Part shown: piece after piece, positions 16,613-27,197 of the stretch
How positions within the stretch are numbered: the stretch's first letter is position 1
How the letters are laid out: every line of letters begins with the position of its first letter
DNA from: Nitrospira sp.
GTDB lineage: Bacteria > Nitrospirota > Nitrospiria > Nitrospirales > Nitrospiraceae
Direction: 5' to 3'
Length of the DNA: 64,000 bases
Assembly: GCA_030123565.1 (NCBI GenBank)
Contig: CP126122.1
Span: forward strand, 4,478,800-4,542,799
Program-made: the position numbers and the translations under genes
Notes under the pieces: model-generated
Databases searched by the model: none
Seen by the model: the letters and a program-made list of their open reading frames with translations, nothing else
What the model was told of the DNA's origin: nothing

Positions 16613-18001
16613 ATGAACGTCAAGGATCAACAGGTCACGGTCGTCGGGTTGGCGCGCAGCGGCGTGGCGGCCGCGCGGTTGCTGCATCACCTTGGCGCAC
16701 GGGTCACCGTGGCCGATCGGAAGGAGCCGCAGGAGTTGGGCCCCGTCCTGTCGCAACTGGACCGAGCGAACATTGCGGTGAACGTGGGCGCCGGGTATGA
16801 ATCGGCGCTCGATCGGGCCGATCTCGTGGTCATCAGCCCCGGCGTGCCGACGCAGCTGGAGGCCTTCAATCCTGTACGCGCGCGCGGAGTTCGCGTGATC
16901 GGGGAATTGGAACTGGCCGCTCGATTCCTGACGGCACCGGTCGTGGCCGTGACCGGGACGAACGGTAAGAGCACCACCGTGACGCTGATCGGCAAGTTTT
17001 TGCAGGAGAGCGGAAAGAAGGCCTTCGTCGGAGGTAATTTGGGAACGGCCGCCAGTGAAGCCGCACTCGCCTCTGTCCAGACCGCGGCAGGCGGTGCCGC
17101 GCCCTACGACTACGTGGTGCTGGAGGTGTCGAGTTTCCAGCTGGAAACGATCGAGCAGTTCCATCCCTGGATCGCGGCGGTGCTGAACGTGACGCTGGAC
17201 CATATGGATCGTTATGCCTCGGTGGATGACTATGTGGCGGCGAAGGCCAGGATCTTCGAAAACCAAACGGCCGGTGACTATTCCCTGTTCAACCTTGATG
17301 ATGCCAGAGTCGCGGCCCTGCGCGCGCGGACCAAGGGCGCGGTCCTGGGATTCAGCCGCAGCGGCGCCGTACAGCCGGACGTGGCGGGAACCACGGTGCT
17401 GGACGGTGACCTGATCGTCACGACGGTCAGGGGGCGGCGGGAAGAAATCTGTCGACGGAGCGACATGCGATTGATCGGGCTCCACAACGTGGAGAATGTG
17501 ATGGCGGCGGTGACGTATGGGTTGCTCTGCGGTTGTTCGATCGAGGCCATTCGTACGGTGCTCCGATCCTTCCCCGGGTTGGAACATGCGCTTGAGATCG
17601 TCCGCGAGCGTCGCGGCGTCCGGTTCGTCAACGATTCGAAGGGCACGAATGTGGATGCCGTGATGAAGGCCTTGGAAGGGATCGAACAACCGATCTGGTT
17701 GATCGCCGGCGGGCGCGACAAGGGGGGAGATTTTTCGCGGTTGGAGAAGCTGATACGAGAGAAGGTGAAGGGGCTCATCTTGATCGGTGAGGCGGCCGGC
17801 CGCATCCAGGCCGCCATGGGGGATTTCGACCGCTGTCGTCATGCAGCGACCCTCCGCGCCGCCGTGGAGCTCGCTGCGCGGGAGGCGCAGCCCGGTGAGG
17901 TGGTCTTACTCTCACCGGCCTGCGCCAGTTTCGACATGTTTGCGGACTATCAAGACCGGGGTCGGCAATTCAAGGCTCTGGTGCAGGCGTTGCCGGCCTG
18001 A
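16613..18001 (+). CDS. murD: UDP-MurNAc-L-Ala:D-Glu ligase MurD
   Basis: A 462-residue Mur ligase adding D-glutamate. The N-terminal Rossmann region reads [20 protein letters not shown]; the ATP site is [20 protein letters not shown]; then [25 protein letters not shown] and [10 protein letters not shown] follow. The C-terminal domain has [18 protein letters not shown] and [15 protein letters not shown], and ends with [20 protein letters not shown]. Length and motif order are normal for MurD. Confidence 0.96.
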   Translation: MNVKDQQVTVVGLARSGVAAARLLHHLGARVTVADRKEPQELGPVLSQLDRANIAVNVGAGYESALDRADLVVISPGVPTQLEAFNPVRARGVRVIGELELAARFLTAPVVAVTGTNGKSTTVTLIGKFLQESGKKAFVGGNLGTAASEAALASVQTAAGGAAPYDYVVLEVSSFQLETIEQFHPWIAAVLNVTLDHMDRYASVDDYVAAKARIFENQTAGDYSLFNLDDARVAALRARTKGAVLGFSRSGAVQPDVAGTTVLDGDLIVTTVRGRREEICRRSDMRLIGLHNVENVMAAVTYGLLCGCSIEAIRTVLRSFPGLEHALEIVRERRGVRFVNDSKGTNVDAVMKALEGIEQPIWLIAGGRDKGGDFSRLEKLIREKVKGLILIGEAAGRIQAAMGDFDRCRHAATLRAAVELAAREAQPGEVVLLSPACASFDMFADYQDRGRQFKALVQALPA

Positions 18002-18030
18002 GGCGAAACGGGAGGGACGACAACTGAACG

Positions 18031-19239
18031 ATGGGACAGAAAGCGCTCGGGACACTGACGTTGCCCTGGCCGGCTTCGACGCAGCGGACGCCCAAGCGTG
18101 TGCCGGTCGATCCCGTGCTGCTGGCGATCACGCTGATTCTTGCGCTGGTGGGGGTGGTGATGGTGTTCAGCGCCAGTGCGGTCGTGGCGGGCAACCGGTT
18201 TCACGATCCCTGGTATTTTCTCAAACGTCAATTGGCCTGGTTGGGGGCCGGACTGCTGCTGATGCATGTCGTGTCGAGGATCGACTACGGCATCTGGAAG
18301 AAACTGGCGATTCCGTTGCTGCTTCTGACCACGGTGCTGTTGGTGCTGGTGCTCGTACCGTCGCTCGGCAGCGCGGCCAAGGGGGCGAGACGATGGTTGC
18401 ACGTCGGCCCGATCAACATTCAACCGGCCGAGCTGACCAAATTCGTGGTCGTCATGTATCTGGCGGCCTATGTGAGCAAGAAGCAGGATCAGCTCACCGA
18501 GTTTGCGCGCGGGTTGTTGCCGCCCTTGATTATTCTCGCCTCACTGAGCGGATTGGTGCTGCTGGAGCCGGATCTGGGGACGGTCGTGGTGATGGGGCTC
18601 GTTGCGGTGACGCTGTTGTTTCTCGCGGGCGCGCGCATCAAACACCTCGCGCTCCTGTCCCTGTGCGCCTTGCCGGCGGTGGCGGCGTTGATTTTCGGGT
18701 CGAGTTACCGGCGGCAGCGGTTGATGACGTTTCTATCTCCCTGGAAGGATGCGTCCGATGCCGGCTTTCAGATTACGCAGTCGTTTTTAGCCTTCGGCAG
18801 TGGGGGGCCGTTCGGGGTGGGTCTGGGCGAAGGAAAACAGAAACTGTTTTTTCTTCCCGAAGCGCACACGGATTTCGTGTTGGCCTTGATCGGCGAGGAG
18901 TTGGGGCTGGTCGGCAGTGTGACGATCGTGTTGCTGTTCGGTCTGTTCGTGCTCAAGGGCTTTCAGATCGCGGGCCGGGCCCGCAACCAGTTCGGGCGTC
19001 ATCTGGCGATGGGCATCACGATGCTGATCGGTATGCAGGCGTTGGTCAACGCCGGAGTGGTCACAGGACTCCTGCCCACCAAGGGCTTGACCCTGCCCTT
19101 CGTCAGTTACGGCGGGTCGTCGTTGGTGGCCAATTTGCTCGGCGTCGGGATCCTGTTGAGCATCTCGCGCGACCGGCAGGGCGGGAGGGAAAGCGGTGGG
19201 CAGCGAAGGGTGCAGAAGCGCGGGGTGATCACCGAGTGA
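18031..19239 (+). CDS. ftsW: Lipid II polymerase FtsW
   Basis: A 402-residue SEDS-family membrane protein, the septal glycosyltransferase partner of FtsI. About ten membrane segments are visible. Key blocks are MVFSASAVVAGNRFHDPWYF, GPINIQPAELTKFVVVMYLA, LVLLEPDLGTVVVMGLVAVT and the C-terminal GLLPTKGLTLPFVSYGGSSL. The Glu-Pro-Asp-Leu-Gly motif holds the catalytic Asp region of SEDS enzymes. The position after murD and before murG is canonical. Its TGA overlaps the murG GTG. Confidence 0.95.
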   Translation: MGQKALGTLTLPWPASTQRTPKRVPVDPVLLAITLILALVGVVMVFSASAVVAGNRFHDPWYFLKRQLAWLGAGLLLMHVVSRIDYGIWKKLAIPLLLLTTVLLVLVLVPSLGSAAKGARRWLHVGPINIQPAELTKFVVVMYLAAYVSKKQDQLTEFARGLLPPLIILASLSGLVLLEPDLGTVVVMGLVAVTLLFLAGARIKHLALLSLCALPAVAALIFGSSYRRQRLMTFLSPWKDASDAGFQITQSFLAFGSGGPFGVGLGEGKQKLFFLPEAHTDFVLALIGEELGLVGSVTIVLLFGLFVLKGFQIAGRARNQFGRHLAMGITMLIGMQALVNAGVVTGLLPTKGLTLPFVSYGGSSLVANLLGVGILLSISRDRQGGRESGGQRRVQKRGVITE

Positions 19240-20357
19240 ACATCGTGATCGCGGCGGGAGGAACGGGCGGGCATCTCTATCCGGCCATTGCCGTGGCGCG
19301 GGAGTTTCTGCGACGGGATCCGGCCGCGCGGATCCTGTTCGTCGGTACAACGCGCGGCATCGAACGCAAGGTGTTGGAGCATGAAGGGTTCCCCTTGCAG
19401 TTCATCGGTGCGAAGCCCCTGATGGGCAAAAGTCCCGTTGAAATCGTGAAGGCGCTGGTCACCTTGCCGGTGAGCCTGTGGCAATCGCTCAAGATCCTCA
19501 AGAGGCAGCGGGCCGATCTCGTGTTCGGGGTGGGCGGCTATACCAGCCCGGCGATGCTGGCGGCGGCGTTTCTTCGGAGGATTCCCGGCGTGATTCTCGA
19601 GCCGAATGCCTATCCCGGCATGGCCAACAAGGCGGTCGCGCCGCTCGTGCAGCGGATTTTTCTGGCCTTCGAATCGACCGGACAATTCTTCGATCGACGC
19701 AAGACCAGCGTGGTCGGGACACCGGTTCGACGGGCCTTTCTGGAGGTGCCGGGACCGGATGCGGGAGAAGTCGGAGCACGTCCAACACGGCATCTGTTGA
19801 TTTTCGGCGGCAGCCAAGGCGCAAGGGCCATCAACTCGGCGGTCATTGAGGCATTGCCGTCGCTCTCCGCCATGAAGGGACAGGTGACCATCACGCACCA
19901 AACCGGTGAGGCCGACCATGGTCGCGTCGTCGCCGCGTACGAGCAAGCAGGGCTCGTTGCGCAGGTCGTGCCCTTCTTGTACGACATGCCGGTAGTGCTG
20001 CGGACCGCCGACCTTGTGGTCTCGCGGGCAGGGGCCATGACGATTGCCGAGTTGACGGTCTGTGGAAAACCGGCGATTCTGATCCCCCTCCCCACGGCCA
20101 TCTATAACCATCAACTGCGGAACGCAGAGGTGATGGCCCGGGCCGGAGGAGCGGTGTTGTTGCCTCAAGCGGAATTGAGCGGTGAAGCATTGGCCAGAAC
20201 CATCACCGGCATTCTGCGCGACCCTCAGCGGCTTCAGACCATGAGTCGGCGGAGTTGGAGCATGCGACGCAGTGATGCGGCAGAGACCATCGTTCGTGAG
20301 TGCGGCGAGATCATAAGGAGGCGCCATGAGACCAGCGGGAGCGCTCGCGCCCTATGA
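19236..20357 (+). CDS. murG: UDP-GlcNAc:lipid I GlcNAc transferase MurG
   Basis: A 373-residue GT-B glycosyltransferase on the inner face of the membrane that converts lipid I to lipid II. It opens with [20 protein letters not shown], with [16 protein letters not shown] in the N-domain and [16 protein letters not shown] starting the C-domain. [10 protein letters not shown] and [17 protein letters not shown] form the UDP-GlcNAc site. The start is GTG 19236, overlapping the ftsW stop as GTGA. The same frame is open far upstream in the shadow of ftsW, but homology begins here. Confidence 0.96.
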   Translation: MNIVIAAGGTGGHLYPAIAVAREFLRRDPAARILFVGTTRGIERKVLEHEGFPLQFIGAKPLMGKSPVEIVKALVTLPVSLWQSLKILKRQRADLVFGVGGYTSPAMLAAAFLRRIPGVILEPNAYPGMANKAVAPLVQRIFLAFESTGQFFDRRKTSVVGTPVRRAFLEVPGPDAGEVGARPTRHLLIFGGSQGARAINSAVIEALPSLSAMKGQVTITHQTGEADHGRVVAAYEQAGLVAQVVPFLYDMPVVLRTADLVVSRAGAMTIAELTVCGKPAILIPLPTAIYNHQLRNAEVMARAGGAVLLPQAELSGEALARTITGILRDPQRLQTMSRRSWSMRRSDAAETIVRECGEIIRRRHETSGSARAL

Positions 20358-20439
20358 GCAACGAGAACGGGAGGGACAGCGGCATGACAGGCACGGCGTA
20401 CAGAAACCGGTTCGGGGACAGGGACTAGGGCGGACGGCG

Positions 20440-21828
20440 ATGTTCAGGAAGACACAACATATTCATCTGGTGGGGATCGGCGGCTCCGGGATGAGCGGGA
20501 TCGCCGAAGTCTTGCTGACGTTGGGATACAAGGTCAGCGGTTCGGACCTGAGCCAGTCGGAGACGACGCGCCGGCTGGAGGAGTTGGGAGGGCGCATCGC
20601 GATCGGCCATCAGGAGTCCAATATCGGCGAAGCGCAGGTGGTGGTGATCTCTTCGGCGGTGGCCGCCACCAATCCCGAGGTGGTGGCGGCGAAGGCCCGG
20701 CAGATTCCCGTCATTCCACGCGCCGAAATGCTGGCGGAGTTGATGCGGTTGAAGTTCGGAGTCGCGATCGCCGGTGCCCACGGCAAAACGACGACGACGT
20801 CGATGGTCGCGAACGTCCTCGCCCAGGGTGGGCTGGACCCCACCATGGTGATCGGCGGCAAAGTGAATGCGCTCGGGAGCCATGCGCGATTGGGACGGGG
20901 CGATCTCCTGATTGCGGAAGCCGATGAGAGCGACGGCTCGTTCCTCCGCTTGGCGCCGACGATCGTGGCAGTGACCAACATCGATCGGGAGCATCTCGAC
21001 CACTACGGGACGATGGAACGCCTCAACGACAGCTTTTTGGAATTCATCAACAAGGTGCCGTTCTACGGCCTGGCCGTCCTCTGTGCCGACGATGAACGGT
21101 TGCGGAACCTGCTTCCCCGTGTCGTCAAACGCTACCAAACCTACGGTCTTCAGGACCAGCCTGGTCATGTGCCGGACTTCCGCGCGACCGACATCAGCCT
21201 ACGTCAGTGGGGCTCGGAGTTTCGCGCCTTCTTCCGCGGACGCAATCTCGGCCCGTTCCGGCTGGCCATTCCGGGCATCCACAATGTGTCCAATGCGCTG
21301 ATTGCGATCGCGATCGGGTTGGAGTTGGACATCCCCGTCGATTTGGTCAGGAAGGGTCTTGCGGCCTTCACCGGTGTGGAGCGGCGGTTCCATCTGCGCG
21401 GGGAGAAGGCGGGCATCATGGTAGTGGATGACTATGGGCACCATCCGACCGAGGTGCGGGCCACGATCGCGGCGGCGAAGCAAGGATGGGATCGGCGCGT
21501 CGTCGTCCTGTTCCAGCCGCATCGCTACAGCCGTTCACGCGACCTGATGCAGGAGTTCGCCCATGCGTTCGATCAAGCCGACGCGTTGTTCATGACGGAG
21601 ATCTACGCGGCAGGCGAGCAACCGATCCCCGGCGTGTCCGGAGAGAAACTGGTGGAGGCCGTGCGGGGGGGCGGGCATCCTTCGGCCACCTTCGTCGAGC
21701 GCAAAGAGCACTTGGCGGACCAGGTCCTCCCGACCCTGAAGGCCGGCGACCTCGTCATCACCCTCGGCGCGGGGGACATCTGGAAAACTGGTCTGGCGAT
21801 CCTTGAGCGGTTGCCGGCTTCAGCGTGA
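20440..21828 (+). CDS. murC: UDP-MurNAc:L-alanine ligase MurC
   Basis: A 462-residue Mur ligase adding the first stem-peptide residue. Visible are [65 protein letters not shown] and [16 protein letters not shown], then [15 protein letters not shown] place the start at ATG 20440 because homologues begin [12 protein letters not shown]. An in-frame ATG at 20326, overlapping murG, has a perfect AAGGAGG ahead of it and would add 38 low-complexity basic residues. The real start may therefore be earlier than homology suggests. Confidence 0.94.
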   Translation: MFRKTQHIHLVGIGGSGMSGIAEVLLTLGYKVSGSDLSQSETTRRLEELGGRIAIGHQESNIGEAQVVVISSAVAATNPEVVAAKARQIPVIPRAEMLAELMRLKFGVAIAGAHGKTTTTSMVANVLAQGGLDPTMVIGGKVNALGSHARLGRGDLLIAEADESDGSFLRLAPTIVAVTNIDREHLDHYGTMERLNDSFLEFINKVPFYGLAVLCADDERLRNLLPRVVKRYQTYGLQDQPGHVPDFRATDISLRQWGSEFRAFFRGRNLGPFRLAIPGIHNVSNALIAIAIGLELDIPVDLVRKGLAAFTGVERRFHLRGEKAGIMVVDDYGHHPTEVRATIAAAKQGWDRRVVVLFQPHRYSRSRDLMQEFAHAFDQADALFMTEIYAAGEQPIPGVSGEKLVEAVRGGGHPSATFVERKEHLADQVLPTLKAGDLVITLGAGDIWKTGLAILERLPASA

Positions 21829-21832
21829 TGCG

Positions 21833-22777
21833 ATGCGCGGACGGGGGGCAAGGGCGGAGCGTCAGGATCGATCAACGAGGAGCAGGAAAGACTGGAATCG
21901 CATTCTTGAGGGCATCAGGGGGACGGTGAAGTTCGATGCGTCGTTGCAACCCTATACGTCATTCCGTATCGGTGGGCCGGCGGAGGTCCTGGTCGAACCG
22001 GCCGATCTGGACGATCTGTGCCGATTGGTGGCGCAGGCCCGTGCGGACAGGGTTCCGCTCTTCGTGGTCGGCGGAACGAATCTGCTCGTGCGCGACGGCG
22101 GCATCCGTGGCATCGTGGTCAGCCTGGTCAAGTTCAAAGGGATCCGCCAGGAGCCGGACTATGTGCTCTATGCGGAGGGGGGCGTGGGCATGCCGACTCT
22201 GATCGGGTACGCCGTCCGTCGCTCGCTGGCAGGACTGGAGTGGAGCGCCGGGATTCCGGGCACCGTCGCAGGCTGCGTCGTGATGAATGCCGGGACCAGG
22301 TTGGGAGAAATGAAGGATGCGGTCAAGGCGGTCCGCATGGTCGATCCGCGCGGGATGGTGCTGGACATCCCTGCTGCCGACATCCCGTTCAGCTATCGAC
22401 GCGCGCACTTGCCGCGCGGCATCGTGGCGGGAGTCTGGCTGCAACTGAAGCCCGGCGACCATGACCGGATCGAAAAGACGGTAAAGGACTATCTGCAGTA
22501 TCGCAAGGACACCCAGCCCTTGACCCTGCCGAGCGCCGGCTGCGTATTCAAAAATCCACCGCAGGATTCGGCCGGACGCCTGGTCGAAGCGGCCGGGCTC
22601 AAGGGTGCCCGTATCGGCGACGTCCAGGTGTCGGAGAAACATGCGAACTTCATGGTGAACGTGGGCCATGCGCGGGCGGAAGATGTCTTGGCCTTGATCA
22701 GGAAAGTCCGTGCGGTGGTGAAGAAGACATCGGGTGTGGCGCTGGAGTTGGAACTGAAGGTCGTCGGACAGGCCTGA
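21833..22777 (+). CDS. murB: UDP-N-acetylenolpyruvoylglucosamine reductase MurB
   Basis: A flavoenzyme reducing UDP-GlcNAc-enolpyruvate to UDP-MurNAc. It shows YTSFRIGGPAEVLVEPADLD, VVGGTNLLVRDGGIRGIV, GLEWSAGIPGTVAGCVVMNA, PFSYRRAHLPRGIV and PLTLPSAGCVFKNPP, then GDVQVSEKHANFMVNVGHAR. The short type II-like arrangement of about 300 residues fits. The ATG at 21833 is 4 bases after the murC stop and gives a basic N-terminal extension of about 24 residues; no strong ribosome site is seen, so the start is approximate. Confidence 0.94.
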   Translation: MRGRGARAERQDRSTRSRKDWNRILEGIRGTVKFDASLQPYTSFRIGGPAEVLVEPADLDDLCRLVAQARADRVPLFVVGGTNLLVRDGGIRGIVVSLVKFKGIRQEPDYVLYAEGGVGMPTLIGYAVRRSLAGLEWSAGIPGTVAGCVVMNAGTRLGEMKDAVKAVRMVDPRGMVLDIPAADIPFSYRRAHLPRGIVAGVWLQLKPGDHDRIEKTVKDYLQYRKDTQPLTLPSAGCVFKNPPQDSAGRLVEAAGLKGARIGDVQVSEKHANFMVNVGHARAEDVLALIRKVRAVVKKTSGVALELELKVVGQA

Positions 22778-22795
22778 CGAGGATCGAGGAAGGTC

Positions 22796-23785
22796 ATGGA
22801 TGTGACGGAACGGAAGCCGCTGACCAGCTCAAAGATCGGGGTCTTGATGGGGGGGCAGTCTTCGGAACGGGAAGTGTCCCTCAAGACCGGCGAGGCCGTA
22901 TATCGCTCCCTGGTGCGAAGCGGCTATGACGCGGTGGCCATCGACGTCGGACCGGAGCTGCACCAGACTCTGCGGGAACAGTCGGTAGAGGTGGCGTTTC
23001 TGGCGCTGCACGGACCGGGTGGTGAGGACGGTGCGATACAAGGATTTTTGGAGACCTTGGGCATTCCCTATACGGGGTCCGGCGTGAGGGCCAGTGCCGT
23101 CGGTATGCACAAGGTCGTCACCAAGACACAGTTGGCCGCCCAGGGGATTCCGGTTCCGCGGGGAACAGTGGTGCTGCGGGGAACCTTTCCGAGCTTGGGA
23201 CGCCTGCTCGCCACATGCAAGTTGAAGTTGCCCGTGGTCGTCAAGCCGGCGAGCCAAGGCTCCACGATCGGTGTGACCATCCTCCGCAAGCCCTCGCAAT
23301 GGAAAGAGGCCCTGCGGCTGGCCCACCGGTACGACGAAGAGGCGATGGTCGAGGCCTTTATCCCCGGGCATGAAGTCACGTTGTCGCTGTTGGGCGGACC
23401 GGATGGAGCCGTGACCGGCCTACCAGCCGTCGAGATCGTCGCCCCGGACGGGTTCTACGACTTCTCCGCCAAATACGAAAAGGGTCGGACGCAGTACCTC
23501 TGCCCGGCGCCCCTGTCCGCCGCCGTGAGTCGGCAGATCCGAGAACTGGCGATCAAGACCTATCGAGTGTTGGGGTGCAATGGGGCCGCACGGGTGGATT
23601 TTCGTATCACGCCGAAGGGAAAGCCCTATGTGCTGGAAATCAACACCCTGCCGGGAATGACGGAGACGAGTCTGCTGCCGATGGCGGCGGACCAGGCCGG
23701 TCTTTCGTACGACGCATTGACCGAACGGATTCTTCAGTCCGCACTCCAGCGGGCCGGAGTCGGCTCGTTTCGAGCGGTGAGGTAG
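22796..23785 (+). CDS. ddl: D-alanine-D-alanine ligase
   Basis: A 329-residue ATP-grasp enzyme making the D-Ala-D-Ala that MurF attaches. It shows KIGVLMGGQSSEREVSLKTG, LALHGPGGEDGAIQGFLETL, YTGSGVRASAVGMHK, PVVVKPASQGSTIGVTI and ARVDFRITPKGKPYVLEINT then LPGMTETSLLP. The usual E-N-T-x-P near the end reads E-I-N-T-L-P-G-M-T, which is normal. GAGGAAGG precedes the ATG. The position between murB and ftsQ is the classic dcw location. Confidence 0.96.
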   Translation: MDVTERKPLTSSKIGVLMGGQSSEREVSLKTGEAVYRSLVRSGYDAVAIDVGPELHQTLREQSVEVAFLALHGPGGEDGAIQGFLETLGIPYTGSGVRASAVGMHKVVTKTQLAAQGIPVPRGTVVLRGTFPSLGRLLATCKLKLPVVVKPASQGSTIGVTILRKPSQWKEALRLAHRYDEEAMVEAFIPGHEVTLSLLGGPDGAVTGLPAVEIVAPDGFYDFSAKYEKGRTQYLCPAPLSAAVSRQIRELAIKTYRVLGCNGAARVDFRITPKGKPYVLEINTLPGMTETSLLPMAADQAGLSYDALTERILQSALQRAGVGSFRAVR

Positions 23786-23790
23786 AAACG

Positions 23791-24663
23791 ATGTCCCTGC
23801 GGTGGCGCCGCACCACACGTGCAGAAAAAGTGAATCCGCGGGCCAACGCGCGGCTGGAGGCTTCCTTCAACGGCCGCGGGGGAACCGAGAGAGGTGGCTA
23901 CTGGGCGAGGTTAGGGCGTGGGCTGATGATCTCCCTCAGGGTGATCGCCACGGTGACCGTCTTGGTCGGCGGTTGTTCCGGGCTCTTCGTGTTGGCCCGC
24001 GAGTTGGGACCGCTCACGCGAGAATGGTTTCTGGTGCGCTCCGTGTCCGTGACCGGCTTGCATCAGGTCACCAGGAAAGAAGTGCTCAGCCGGTTGGCGT
24101 TGAAGCCCGATACCGCGCTCTATTCCGTCAACCCCTCGTGGTTGGCGGAACGGCTCAGGACCCATCCCTGGATCAAGGACGCCACGGTGACGTTGCAGCC
24201 GCTGCATGAAATTCATATCGAGGTGGTGGAGCGGGTACCGGCGGTCGTGGTCCGTACCCTGGCGGAAAATCTCCTGACCGATGCGGAGGGGGTCTTGCTG
24301 GCGCATCTCGGATCGGCGGACGATCCGACCTTGCCGATATTATCCGGCGTCGAAGGGAAGCGGCTGCTGGAGGGGAGGCCGGGGGACCGTCGCGCGGTCC
24401 AAGTCGGCGCGGCCTTGGGCCGCATGGTCGGACAGACCACCGGGGGGCGCCCGGACATCGATGTGGGAAACCTCAACAATCTGGTGGTGGTGGTGCAGGG
24501 CGTGACGTTCCAGTTCAGCGAGGCATCGATGGATCAACAGTGGTCTCGATTTCTGAAAATGCGGTCCGCCCTGCGGGATGTGGCTTTTGACGGCGAGGGC
24601 GCCAGGGCGAATGAAATCGATCTTCGCTTTGCCGACCGCGTCATCGTTCGGGGAAGGGGGTGA
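23791..24663 (+). CDS. ftsQ: Cell division protein FtsQ
   Basis: A 290-residue bitopic membrane protein with a basic cytoplasmic N-terminus, one membrane helix (ISLRVIATVTVLVGGCSGLF) and a periplasmic POTRA domain (VRSVSVTGLHQVTRKEVLSR then HPWIKDATVTLQPLHEIHIE). A C-terminal beta domain follows. FtsQ recruits FtsL/FtsB to the division site. It starts 5 bases after ddl and its stop overlaps the ftsA GTG. Confidence 0.92.
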   Translation: MSLRWRRTTRAEKVNPRANARLEASFNGRGGTERGGYWARLGRGLMISLRVIATVTVLVGGCSGLFVLARELGPLTREWFLVRSVSVTGLHQVTRKEVLSRLALKPDTALYSVNPSWLAERLRTHPWIKDATVTLQPLHEIHIEVVERVPAVVVRTLAENLLTDAEGVLLAHLGSADDPTLPILSGVEGKRLLEGRPGDRRAVQVGAALGRMVGQTTGGRPDIDVGNLNNLVVVVQGVTFQFSEASMDQQWSRFLKMRSALRDVAFDGEGARANEIDLRFADRVIVRGRG

Positions 24664-25904
24664 GCCGAGTGTCGAAGCGGGACCATATCCTGGTGGGGCT
24701 GGACATCGGAACCACCAAGATTTGTGCGATCGTCGCCGAGGTGCCGGAGGAGGGACCGCTGAACATCATCGGTGTCGGCTCCTGCCCGTCGCGCGGCCTT
24801 CGCAAGGGTGTGGTGGTCAATATCGAGAGCACGGTGGAGTCGATCAAGAAGGCGGTGGAAGAGGCGGAGTTGATGGCGGCAGTACAAATCAATTCCGTCT
24901 ATACGGGCATCGCCGGCAGCCACATCTCCGGGGAGAATCTCAAGGGTGTGGTGGCCCTCAAGAAACAGGAAGTCACCAGGGATGACATCAGCCGGGCCGT
25001 GGAAAGCGCACGGACCCTGGCGGTGATCCCTCACGAGCGGCGGATTCTGCACGTGTTGCCGCGCGAATTCATGGTCGATGACCAGGAAGGTGTCCGTGAG
25101 CCGTTGGGCATGTCCGGCAACCGGCTCGAAGTGAACGTCCATGTGATCACCGGGGCCGTGACTTCGGCGCAGAACATCATCAAGAGCGTCAACCGAGCGG
25201 GACTCGACGTGGTGGACATCATCTTACAGCCGCTCGCCTCGAGTGAAGCAGTGCTGAGCGCGGAAGAGCGGGAACTGGGCGTCGCCATGGTCGATCTGGG
25301 CGGCGGGACGACCGACTTGGCGATCTTTCTCGACGGCAGCATCCGCCATACGGCGGTGCTCCCGATCGGCGGACAGAATCTGACCAAGGACCTGGCGATC
25401 GGTCTGCTGACCTCGCAAACCGACGCGGAAAAAATCAAGGTGCAACATGGCATAGCCCGCACCGACCTGGTGCACGGCCACCAGACCGTGGAAGTACCCT
25501 CGGTGGGCGACCGTCCGCCGCGGCAGTTCACGCGCCGGGATATCGCGGAAATCCTCGAACCACGTGTCGAGGAGATGTTCGATCTGGTGAAACGGGAGAT
25601 CGTCCGGGCCGGATATGAAGGCATGCTCGGCGCCGGCGTCGTCATCACCGGCGGCACCTCGTTGTTGGAAGGGATGCCCGATGCGGCGGAGAAGGGGTTG
25701 AACCTGCCGGCCAGGCGAGGCATGCCGACCGGCATCGGCGGGCTCCGCGATATCGTGAGCAATCCGATGCATGCGACCGGCGTCGGGTTGCTCCTGCATG
25801 CGCGCCAGCATGCAGATAATCTGGAGGCAGCCGGCATCCGTCACGGCCGGGGGTTGGGAAAAGTATTCGATCGCATGCGGTCGTGGATGTTCGAGTTTTT
25901 CTAA
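24660..25904 (+). CDS. ftsA: Cell division protein FtsA
   Basis: A 414-residue actin-like ATPase that anchors FtsZ to the membrane. It shows ILVGLDIGTTKICAIVAEV (phosphate 1), the 1C domain including IAGSHISGEN, MVDLGGGTTDLAIFLDG (phosphate 2), VVITGGTSLLEGM (adenosine site) and a C-terminal amphipathic tail (KVFDRMRSWMFEFF) matching the FtsA membrane-targeting sequence. The GTG start overlaps the ftsQ stop. The helix-rich tail ends directly at the stop codon, as is typical. Confidence 0.96.
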   Translation: MSRVSKRDHILVGLDIGTTKICAIVAEVPEEGPLNIIGVGSCPSRGLRKGVVVNIESTVESIKKAVEEAELMAAVQINSVYTGIAGSHISGENLKGVVALKKQEVTRDDISRAVESARTLAVIPHERRILHVLPREFMVDDQEGVREPLGMSGNRLEVNVHVITGAVTSAQNIIKSVNRAGLDVVDIILQPLASSEAVLSAEERELGVAMVDLGGGTTDLAIFLDGSIRHTAVLPIGGQNLTKDLAIGLLTSQTDAEKIKVQHGIARTDLVHGHQTVEVPSVGDRPPRQFTRRDIAEILEPRVEEMFDLVKREIVRAGYEGMLGAGVVITGGTSLLEGMPDAAEKGLNLPARRGMPTGIGGLRDIVSNPMHATGVGLLLHARQHADNLEAAGIRHGRGLGKVFDRMRSWMFEFF

Positions 25905-25958
25905 CGTTCGCGGGCGGCATGACGCCGCGTCCGCGCCATCGTCAAGGGAGGTGTCACG

Positions 25959-27158
25959 ATGTTTTCATTCCAGGAGGAACCCCAATCACCCGTCCGCATC
26001 AAGGTGATCGGTGTCGGAGGGGCCGGGTGCAATGCCGTCAATACCATGATCACCGGCGGGCTGTGCCGGGTGGATTTCGTGGCGGCCAATACGGATGTGC
26101 AGGCGCTCGAACGGTCTCAGGCCTCCTATAAGATTCAGATCGGTCCGGAACGGACCCGCGGACTCGGGGCCGGCGCCAAACCGGAAGTCGGGCGCGATGC
26201 GGCGCTGGAGAGCAAGGATGAAATTCGCGACAGTCTCGTCGGCGCCGACATGGTGTTCGTTACGGCCGGCATGGGCGGCGGGACCGGCACCGGCGCCGCT
26301 CCGATCGTGGCCAGTATCGCGCGCGAGTTGGGAATTCTGACGGTGGCGGTCGTGACGAAGCCGTTTCAATACGAAGGCCATCGCCGGATGAGTCATGCGG
26401 AAGAAGGCATTCGAGATCTCGGACGGCATGTCGATACGTTGCTGATCATCCCGAATCAGCGATTGCTCGGCATCGTGGATAAGGCCACTCCCTTGCTGGA
26501 TGCGTTCAAGGTGGCGGACGATGTCTTGCGTCAGGCCATTCAAGGCATCGCCGACGTGATCACGACCACCGGCCTGGTCAACGTCGACTTCGCCGATGTG
26601 CGGACCATCATGGCCCATACGGGTCGAGCGGTCATGGGCATGGGAATCGGGCGCGGGTCGAACCGGGCGCAGGAAGCGGCGCAGAAGGCGATTTGCAGTC
26701 CCTTGCTCGAAGAGGGCAGTGTCGAGGGCGCACGCGGGGTGTTGTTGAATATCACCGGCGGCCCGAACATGTCGCTGCATGAAGTGGAAGAAGCGGCCTC
26801 GATCGTGCAACATGCGGCGGATGCCGAAGCGAACATCATCGTCGGACAGGTGATCAACCCGGAAATCGGCGACGATCTGATCGTCACCGTCATTGCGACG
26901 GGATTCGAACGGGAGGAGCCATCGGCCGTGCGGCCGGCGAATCCGGAACGTCAGGCGACCAGGCCAGCCAATGGACGCCCCGCGCAGCAGGTCTTGACCG
27001 GCGTACATGGTTCGGCATCGGATCGGCCCCATAAAGATCTGGACCGTCCGACGTTCCTGCGGCGCATGGGCGAGCAGCGGGAAGCGGGAGAGCGGGTGGC
27101 GGTGGTCGGCGACGATGAGTGGGATGTGCCGACCTTCCTGCGGAAGCAGGCCGACTGA
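25959..27158 (+). CDS. ftsZ: Cell division GTPase FtsZ
   Basis: A 399-residue tubulin-like GTPase forming the Z ring. It shows [31 protein letters not shown], the tubulin signature [12 protein letters not shown] (about 104-115) and a T7 loop region [16 protein letters not shown]. The C-terminal linker is short and ends with the conserved peptide [12 protein letters not shown] second, similar peptide, [12 protein letters not shown], lies about 25 residues earlier. AAGGGAGGTG precedes the ATG. Confidence 0.97.
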   Translation: MFSFQEEPQSPVRIKVIGVGGAGCNAVNTMITGGLCRVDFVAANTDVQALERSQASYKIQIGPERTRGLGAGAKPEVGRDAALESKDEIRDSLVGADMVFVTAGMGGGTGTGAAPIVASIARELGILTVAVVTKPFQYEGHRRMSHAEEGIRDLGRHVDTLLIIPNQRLLGIVDKATPLLDAFKVADDVLRQAIQGIADVITTTGLVNVDFADVRTIMAHTGRAVMGMGIGRGSNRAQEAAQKAICSPLLEEGSVEGARGVLLNITGGPNMSLHEVEEAASIVQHAADAEANIIVGQVINPEIGDDLIVTVIATGFEREEPSAVRPANPERQATRPANGRPAQQVLTGVHGSASDRPHKDLDRPTFLRRMGEQREAGERVAVVGDDEWDVPTFLRKQAD

Positions 27159-27170
27159 CGATCAGTCTTT
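27153..27170 (+). terminator. Weak hairpin overlapping the ftsZ stop
   Basis: GACTGA (27153-27158), loop CGA, TCAGTC (27162-27167), then TTTGTT. The stem is only six pairs, so it may attenuate rather than stop transcription into pgeF. Confidence 0.3.
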
Positions 27171-27197
27171 GTTGTCACGCGTGAGGCGCAGAACGTG

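Noticed and set aside
17787-19235. Long N-terminal extension of the murG frame
   Set aside because: The conserved MurG sequence begins at GTG 19236. The upstream part lies in the shadow of murD and ftsW and is Arg/Gly-rich.
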